The position numbers were made by a program, and so were the translations under genes. The notes under the pieces are model-generated. The model ran no database searches. It worked only from the letters and a program-made list of their open reading frames with translations, and was not told the DNA's origin. A DNA stretch of 64,000 nt. It comes from Micromussa lordhowensis. Its lineage: Eukaryota; Cnidaria; Anthozoa; Scleractinia; Lobophylliidae. Positions 59,361 to 64,000 of the stretch are shown in pieces. The stretch is from assembly GCA_964020085.1 (NCBI GenBank), contig OZ026596.1:9385239-9449238 (forward strand). The letters run 5' to 3'. Numbering within the stretch: the first letter of the stretch is position 1; every line of letters begins with the position of its first letter.

Positions 59361-60596
59361 ATGGCATTTAGATCACCAGAGTACGTTCAGAGAAACGAAC
59401 TAGTGCAATTTCGTCTTCAAGACGCTATAAGAGCTCCTGCCAATACTCAAGAGCAAGAAAAGAAAGGTTACAAATTTCATGTTACTGACCGTGGTATTAT
59501 GCTTGATTGGTTTAACGCCTTTTTTGAAGTGCGATTTCGATTAGACCTTAAAGCAAATGGTGGAGACAATGCAGACGCCAGAACAACAATTATTAATGGA
59601 TCGCATTCATTAATGGTTATTAAGAGTGCTGGAAAAATCGTCTACGACACTGATAATCTTCATCTTGTAACTTTTGCAAAAAATCTTTTAGAATATTCAG
59701 ATGATTTTGGGCGTAGTACAGCTAAAAATAGCTTATGGTATTTAGATACAGATGCCACTTCAGATGATACAAACACTGGTTTGGAAAGTAGGCGTTTATT
59801 AACAGCTAACAGAGCTCATGTTAATACAAGTATTCCATTAAATAGGTATTCTTTTTTCGAAGAATTAGAAGGACGAATGTTGCCTCCAATGGATCTCCAA
59901 TTTGAAATAGAACTTACGCCAGACGCTGAAGTCTTATATGGGGCAGTTGATACATTGAGATTAGTAATTGATCGTTTTTATCTATGGGTACCCCGACTAG
60001 AACCAAAAGATGCTCTTATGATTAAATTCATCAGTGAATACCAAAAACCTAGTAAATGGAAATACCTCAAAGAAATGTACCAAACTTCAGATACTACCAG
60101 AAACAGTGGTGATTTCAGAATCTCAGCTAGTATTGATAAAGTACAGCATGTTTTCCTCTACTTTCAGAGACTTAAGACAAATGATATGACAGCAAATCCT
60201 TATATTTTTGATACTTTTAAACTCAATGCTGCTAATGCTAATAGTCATCTTGCTACTTGTCGTCTTGAATATGGTAATGGTGTCTTCTATCCAGAACTTG
60301 AATATGATACAGAAAGTAAAACAAGAATCTATTATGATTTAATGAATTATTCATGGAAAAAGAATGATTATAATACAGGTACTCAGCTCAATATCGCTAA
60401 TTTTTCGAGTCTTTACCCAATGTTATATTTTGATTTAACTTATCAATCAGAACAGGTTAGCCGAGATCCAAAGCAACTTAACATAAGATTTCGCCTCTCA
60501 CAAGCAGCTGCTGCTGATTTTCGAGTGCACGCAATTGTTCTTTATGAAGAAGATGTTGTTCTGGATAAAGTGGGAGATCAATTAGTAATAGTTTAA
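59361..60596 (+). CDS. major capsid protein (double jelly-roll, hexon-like)
   Basis: 411 residues from ATG 59361, intact. It shows regular beta-strand periodicity and phrases typical of Polinton/adintovirus major capsid proteins: DWFNAFFEVRFRLDL near the start, INGSHSLMVIKSAG, RYSFFEELEGRMLPPMDLQF, VIDRFYLWVPRLEPKDAL in the middle, and YPMLYFDLTYQSEQ, IRFRLSQAAAADFRVHAIVL toward the end. The family forms pseudo-hexameric trimers of two upright jelly rolls. The upstream in-frame ATG at 59340 would add seven residues, but it lies in a 14-bp duplicated stretch, while 59361 follows TATATA like the other genes; 59361 is preferred. Confidence 0.85.
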   Translation: MAFRSPEYVQRNELVQFRLQDAIRAPANTQEQEKKGYKFHVTDRGIMLDWFNAFFEVRFRLDLKANGGDNADARTTIINGSHSLMVIKSAGKIVYDTDNLHLVTFAKNLLEYSDDFGRSTAKNSLWYLDTDATSDDTNTGLESRRLLTANRAHVNTSIPLNRYSFFEELEGRMLPPMDLQFEIELTPDAEVLYGAVDTLRLVIDRFYLWVPRLEPKDALMIKFISEYQKPSKWKYLKEMYQTSDTTRNSGDFRISASIDKVQHVFLYFQRLKTNDMTANPYIFDTFKLNAANANSHLATCRLEYGNGVFYPELEYDTESKTRIYYDLMNYSWKKNDYNTGTQLNIANFSSLYPMLYFDLTYQSEQVSRDPKQLNIRFRLSQAAAADFRVHAIVLYEEDVVLDKVGDQLVIV

Positions 60597-60664
60597 TACG
60601 ATTGTATTAAACAATAGTCTAAGCGCCACTCAAACTTAGAAAAAAATATTTTAATATAATATAT

Positions 60665-61464
60665 ATGAGAGTTAAAGAAAGTCAGAACGAAAGTGTAAAC
60701 GAAAGTGAAAACGAAAGTGAAAACGAAAGTGAAAACGAAAGAGTAAAGAAAGTAGAAATAGTTAATTTAGAAATAGTTAATTTTCTTGATATTGACACTT
60801 CAAAGATAACTTTTAGAAAACCAAAGCCGAATAAGCACAATGGAACACAGATTGGAATATTATATAAAGGTAAAACATTATTTGTTAAATATGAAGGATA
60901 TACACCATTTGGTTTAAATGAAAACTATGATAAAAATGGAGAATATCAAGGTACAAGCAAATAAATTGCGATGGTGAATATTTAGATAAAGCCAAAGAAT
61001 TAGACCAATTTTTCATTGATTATATACATTCTCTTTCTAAGGTTATAAAAATACCAAGAGAAGCTGTAGCAGGATATGATGAACATGGGCAAGATGGTTC
61101 TTGGAAAAGAATTTGCAAAAAACCTTATAAAATGATCGATAACGAAAGAGTGAACGAAAGAGTGAACGAAAGAGTATATCTCGATTACCCATCGAAGATG
61201 GAGTTTAGTCTCTTTTATCGCAATGATAGACTAGATACAAAATTTTTTACATGGGATCGAGAAAAGATCGAATATGAATCAGTAAAAATAGGACCAAGAA
61301 GTAGAGTCAAATTTATTGCTGCCTGGTTTTCTCTGACAACTGGTACTTTTGGTGCTACTTTAAAACCAAAATTAATGCAATTAGCATTTAAAGAAGAAGA
61401 AGATATTTTTAATAATTTTATCTTAGATGATGAAGAAGATCTAAATCCAAATGATTATGAGTAA
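60665..61464 (+). pseudogene. unknown element protein, frameshifted, with NES/NER repeats
   Basis: First part 60665-60964: MRVKESQNESVNESENESEN..., a 12-base repeat expansion, then FLDIDTSKITFRKPKPNKHN, GILYKGKTLFVKYEGYTPFG and GEYQGTSK-stop. From 60970 a different frame is open to 61464 with no break (CDGEYLDKAKELDQFFIDYI, then YDEHGQDGSWKRICKKPYKM, a second NERV repeat, GPRSRVKFIAAWFSLTTGTF). Together they look like one gene of about 265 codons broken by a small indel near 60955-60968. Similar proteins occur in cnidarian Polintons and perhaps giant viruses, but no function is known to me. Start follows AATATAATATAT. Confidence 0.6.
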
Positions 61465-61522
61465 TATGTCACAGAATAAATATTATTTATGGACTTTTTT
61501 AAAAATTCATAAATAATATATA

Positions 61523-62239
61523 ATGACTGAATTACATCAAATTTCTGTCACACTTTCTCAAGGGCAAAAACGAAAACTATCTATGGCTTACAGACACAGA
61601 GAAGAAATAAGTTTACGCTTAAGTAAAAATGCGTTAAGTGGTTCTGATGTCCTTATGGTACCAATGAATACTGTTAAGAGACTCGCTAAGGCCAAAACAG
61701 CTAATAAAGGAATGGTAATTACTATATCAAAGAATAATATCAGGCGACAAACTGGTAGTGGGATCTTTAGCGCAGTAATGCCATTATTAAAGAATGTAGC
61801 ACCAACTATCGGTAAAACACTAGGATTGTCTGCTTTAGCAGGGTTAGCTTCTGAAGGTGCTAGCCAAATAGTTAAGAAAATTAGTGGTGGTCAAATGTTT
61901 CAAGTACCAAATAAAAATCTATATATGTTAGCTCAAATGGGTGATCTACTGACTAAAGGACAAATAGGAGATTTAGCTAGAGCTCATAAATTAGGAGAAG
62001 ATCTACTTTTCAAAATTACACAAAAACAAGTAGGTAGTGGTATTGGCACGTTACTAGCTAGTATTGGTATTCCAATGATTATTGATGCATTAAAAGGAGG
62101 AAGTCTTGTGGGTCATATAAAAGGAAGAGGAGGAGTTCGAATAGGACAATCAGACGGAGGAGGAGGTCCTCGTATAGGAATGCCTATGGCACCACCACCT
62201 TTTATTGGCACATGGGGCAGGGGAAAAAAAAAGAACTAA
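61523..62239 (+). CDS. pVI/pX-like minor virion protein
   Basis: 238 residues, intact. The N-terminal part (LHQISVTLSQGQKRKLSMAY, RLSKNALSGSDVLMV, TVKRLAKAKTANKGMVITIS) is basic; then RRQTGSGIFSAVMPLLKNVA opens a hydrophobic amphipathic segment (GLSALAGLASEGASQI). A second GSG hinge at VGSGIGTLLASIG precedes another hydrophobic stretch, and the tail is Gly/Pro-rich (GGGGPRIGMPMAPPPF). Membrane-active helices behind GSG cleavage-like sites resemble adenovirus pVI and pX, and related proteins are common in cnidarian Polintons. Cleavage by the neighbouring protease and membrane disruption at entry are inferences. Start follows AATATATA. Confidence 0.65.
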   Translation: MTELHQISVTLSQGQKRKLSMAYRHREEISLRLSKNALSGSDVLMVPMNTVKRLAKAKTANKGMVITISKNNIRRQTGSGIFSAVMPLLKNVAPTIGKTLGLSALAGLASEGASQIVKKISGGQMFQVPNKNLYMLAQMGDLLTKGQIGDLARAHKLGEDLLFKITQKQVGSGIGTLLASIGIPMIIDALKGGSLVGHIKGRGGVRIGQSDGGGGPRIGMPMAPPPFIGTWGRGKKKN

Positions 62240-62268
62240 AAAAGCCTAAATTCCATAAAGATATCCCA

Positions 62269-62703
62269 ATGAGTAATTTTGATCTTTTAGATTGGTGTAA
62301 ATACTTGAAGATACCTATAGAGAATGTTTTAAGTAGAGATCAGACTGTACCACATCAGCATAAGTTAGCGCTTTTTATTTATAATTTAGAACCTCATTAT
62401 ATGAGCGGTAGTCATTGGGTTACAACCTATGTTCGTAATGGTACAATAAATTACTTTGACTCTTTTGGAATGCCACCTTTTCAAGAGTTGGTAAATCATG
62501 CAAAAGAGAAAAACTTAACTTTATTACACCAAAACAAACAAACACAGAATCTCTATACTACAACCTGTGGCTATTTTTGCTTGTATTTCTTGAATGAAAT
62601 GCATAAAGGAGTAGATTATTTCGATTTATTGCAAGTTTTTAGCTTTGACACCGAAGAGAATGAAAAATTCATAGAAAACTATTTTAGTAATTTGCTTAGG
62701 TAG
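62269..62703 (+). CDS. adenain-type cysteine protease (maturation protease)
   Basis: 144 residues from ATG 62269. Motifs match the adenovirus protease fold: SGSHWVTTYV (catalytic His), INYFDSFG (acidic residue), Gln seven residues ahead of the nucleophile in QNLYTTTCGYFC (catalytic Cys), as in adenain. It should trim capsid precursors during virion maturation. The frame is open back to 62212 inside the preceding gene, but MSNFDLLDWC at 62269, 29 bases after that gene's stop, gives the natural N-terminus. Unlike its neighbours it has no TATATA string at its start, so it may be translated from the preceding gene's transcript. Confidence 0.85.
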   Translation: MSNFDLLDWCKYLKIPIENVLSRDQTVPHQHKLALFIYNLEPHYMSGSHWVTTYVRNGTINYFDSFGMPPFQELVNHAKEKNLTLLHQNKQTQNLYTTTCGYFCLYFLNEMHKGVDYFDLLQVFSFDTEENEKFIENYFSNLLR

Positions 62704-62875
62704 TTTGAAGACTTCTCATTTTTTTTAAATCTTTTTTCAAGCTATTTCTCAGATTTCTCACTCTTTTAGTTTCTCCAGAACAACATAAAAAGGCAATTTT
62801 TCTATAAAGAAGTTTGTAATGTTTATACATCGCTTCTATTCTACGTATTTCTTTTTCAACGTCAATTTGTTCCAT
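62696..62875 (-). CDS. small basic helical protein, 59 residues, antisense
   Basis: ATG at 62875 gives MEQIDVEKEIRRIEAMYKHY then KLLYRKIAFLCCSGETKRVR and a Lys/Arg-rich tail, stopping at 62696. It overlaps the end of the protease gene tail to tail by 8 bases. It is supported by the TATTATA string just ahead of the ATG, as at most other element genes, and by filling an otherwise empty 212-bp gap. Function unknown. Confidence 0.5.
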   Translation of the reverse strand: MEQIDVEKEIRRIEAMYKHYKLLYRKIAFLCCSGETKRVRNLRNSLKKDLKKMRSLQTT

Positions 62876-62915
62876 TATAATACATTAAAATAATAAAAAA
62901 ATAATTATTATATAG

Positions 62916-63152
62916 ATGAAAAGCTATTGTGTAAAACAACGAAAACAGACAGAGTGCGTTCCTGGTTCAGAAAGGGTTGTACAGACAAGAAATGGTCGTG
63001 CCATGATGAAATGTCAATGTGCAGAATGTGGAATAACAAAAACTAAATTTGTTAAGTCAGGGGCAGTAGGAAGAGGTAGAAAAGGAAAAGGGCTATTACT
63101 GGGTAAAAACAGTCCATTTAAGGGAATTCCCCTCATAGGAGCTATATTATAG
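62916..63152 (+). CDS. zinc-ribbon protein (DUF5679-like) with hydrophobic tail
   Basis: 78 residues. MKSYCVKQRKQTECVPGSER followed by NGRAMMKCQCAECGITKTKF has Cys at 5, 14, 33, 35 and 38, like the short zinc ribbons of DUF5679 in large DNA viruses; the second Cys of the usual first CxxC is Gln here, so Cys14 may replace it. A basic GRGRKGKG linker and a hydrophobic end (FKGIPLIGAIL) follow. The same ribbon begins the next gene, so the two are tandem duplicates. Start follows TTATATAG. Confidence 0.65.
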   Translation: MKSYCVKQRKQTECVPGSERVVQTRNGRAMMKCQCAECGITKTKFVKSGAVGRGRKGKGLLLGKNSPFKGIPLIGAIL

Positions 63153-63179
63153 ATTAATTAAAATCCATAGAATTAATAT

Positions 63180-64000
63180 ATGTTATCTTATTGTGTTAAA
63201 CAAAGAAAAAGGACAGAATGTGTACCAAATTCTGAAACTTTTGTAATTACAAAAAACGGTAGAAATGCAATGCGATGTATTTGTGCTGAATGTGGAATTA
63301 CAAAATTTCGTTTTATATCTAAAGGAGAAATGCAGGGGAGCGGTTTTGATGAACTTATTGTCCATGGGTTGGCTGCTGGTGCAAAAGGATTGTATAACCT
63401 TGGAAAAATTGGTGCTAGCAAAGCAATAAAATCAGATTATGTAAAAGATAGGGTTAAAGACATTGGTAAAAAGTATTTGAATAGAGCAGTTGACTCTCTG
63501 GCTGACAATCTTTCTAAAAAAATTTCTGGAAAAGGAGTCGATATTCATAAAGCAATAGGTAAGTTACCTAAACCGAAAGCTGGTTGGACTTTACCAGGAC
63601 ACAAATATACTGGTCCTTACAATGATTTAGAAAACCAAGTAAAATGGGATCGAAACACAGGTCAAATCTATGAAATCTATGATAAACCAACAGGTAAGAC
63701 AGATGCTATAGCCATGCAACACGATGTTGATTACTCAGTATGTGCTGACAAGGGAGTAAATGTAAAATCATGTAAAAATGTGGCTGACAAGAAAATGGTC
63801 CGAGCTCTAGATGCAATTCCCTGGAATGAGAGACAGTGGGGTCATTGGCTGGCTAGAAACACTATTAATACAAAGCAAAAACTTGGTTTAGGAGTAAAAA
63901 AAAAAAAAAAAAATTTAGACACATGGGAAGGGCTAGCTAATGAGTTACACAAACCTATAAAACGAAATTTTACCAAGCGAAGAGTCATTGCACATAATGT
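63180..64000 (+). CDS. zinc ribbon-phospholipase A2-integrase fusion, partial
   Basis: 273 residues are visible and the frame is open at the window edge. Residues 1-45: zinc ribbon (MLSYCVKQRKRTECVPNSET, CICAECGITKFRF). Residues 55-130: helical linker. Residues 135-240: parvovirus VP1-type phospholipase A2, with Ca-loop GWTLPGHKYTGPYND (138-149) and catalytic MQHDVDYS (His181-Asp182), then LARNTINTKQKLGLG. A run of 18 A (63896-63913) encodes lysines. After it, WEGLANELHKPIKRNFTKRR resembles the start of the Polinton retroviral-type integrase. The lipase would breach membranes during entry, the integrase would insert the element; both roles are by family. Start follows AATTAATAT. Confidence 0.8.
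   Translation, partial: MLSYCVKQRKRTECVPNSETFVITKNGRNAMRCICAECGITKFRFISKGEMQGSGFDELIVHGLAAGAKGLYNLGKIGASKAIKSDYVKDRVKDIGKKYLNRAVDSLADNLSKKISGKGVDIHKAIGKLPKPKAGWTLPGHKYTGPYNDLENQVKWDRNTGQIYEIYDKPTGKTDAIAMQHDVDYSVCADKGVNVKSCKNVADKKMVRALDAIPWNERQWGHWLARNTINTKQKLGLGVKKKKKNLDTWEGLANELHKPIKRNFTKRRVIAHN

Overview
The window looks like nuclear DNA of an anthozoan cnidarian, most likely a stony coral; this is inferred from gene structure and repeat content, not proven. Compact conserved animal genes with many short introns fill the left half. Between them lies a dense mix of small DNA transposons, hairpin elements and tRNA-derived SINEs. The last ~14 kb is an AT-rich integrated virus-like element.

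Left half (1-35,200). Five host genes can be read exon by exon: the 3' part of a FUS/EWSR1/TAF15 (FET) RNA-binding protein gene (+, ends 3299); the Sin3-HDAC subunit SUDS3 (-, 16290 to 10800); the retromer subunit VPS29 (+, 16627 to 21103); the ER degradation factor Derlin-2 (-, 29943 to 26986); and the mitochondrial inner-membrane translocase TIMM22 (+, 30039 to 35123). SUDS3/VPS29 and DERL2/TIMM22 are head-to-head pairs with only 336 and 95 bp between start codons. Introns and spacers carry MITE-like elements (TA-, TTAA-, 5-bp and 9-bp-duplicating types), SINE copies and a LINE fragment.

Middle (35,200-50,500). This part is gene-poor and repeat-rich. It holds TIR elements, three internally deleted copies of TIR-flanked elements with Crypton-like (DUF3504) coding scraps, an exact-looking 626-bp tandem duplication abutting a 455-bp palindrome, one Myb/SANT-like coding exon, and a 5' piece of a BEL/Pao-like LTR retrotransposon cut off by an array of TAGCGT-type repeats.

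Right end (about 50,500 to beyond 64,000). This is a Polinton/Maverick (adintovirus-like) element. A leftward block carries a small two-helix membrane protein, two tail-fibre-like proteins, a small helical protein and an A32/FtsK-type packaging ATPase. A rightward block carries a PPxY protein, a penton-like jelly-roll protein, a basic core protein, the major capsid protein, an unknown protein, a pVI/pX-like protein, an adenain-type protease, a zinc-ribbon protein, and a long gene that joins zinc ribbon, parvovirus-type phospholipase A2 and what looks like the start of the Polinton integrase. It runs off the window. Together these are a virion assembly, maturation and entry set; the DNA polymerase must lie to the right if present.

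The element is a partly decayed resident copy: a 622-bp pogo/Tigger-like MITE splits the large fibre gene, two genes have in-frame stops, and one has a frameshift, while the capsid, ATPase, protease and lipase-fusion genes are open. Almost every element gene starts right next to a TATATA-like string. This shared start signal and the zinc ribbon-PLA2-integrase fusion are the most interesting observations.
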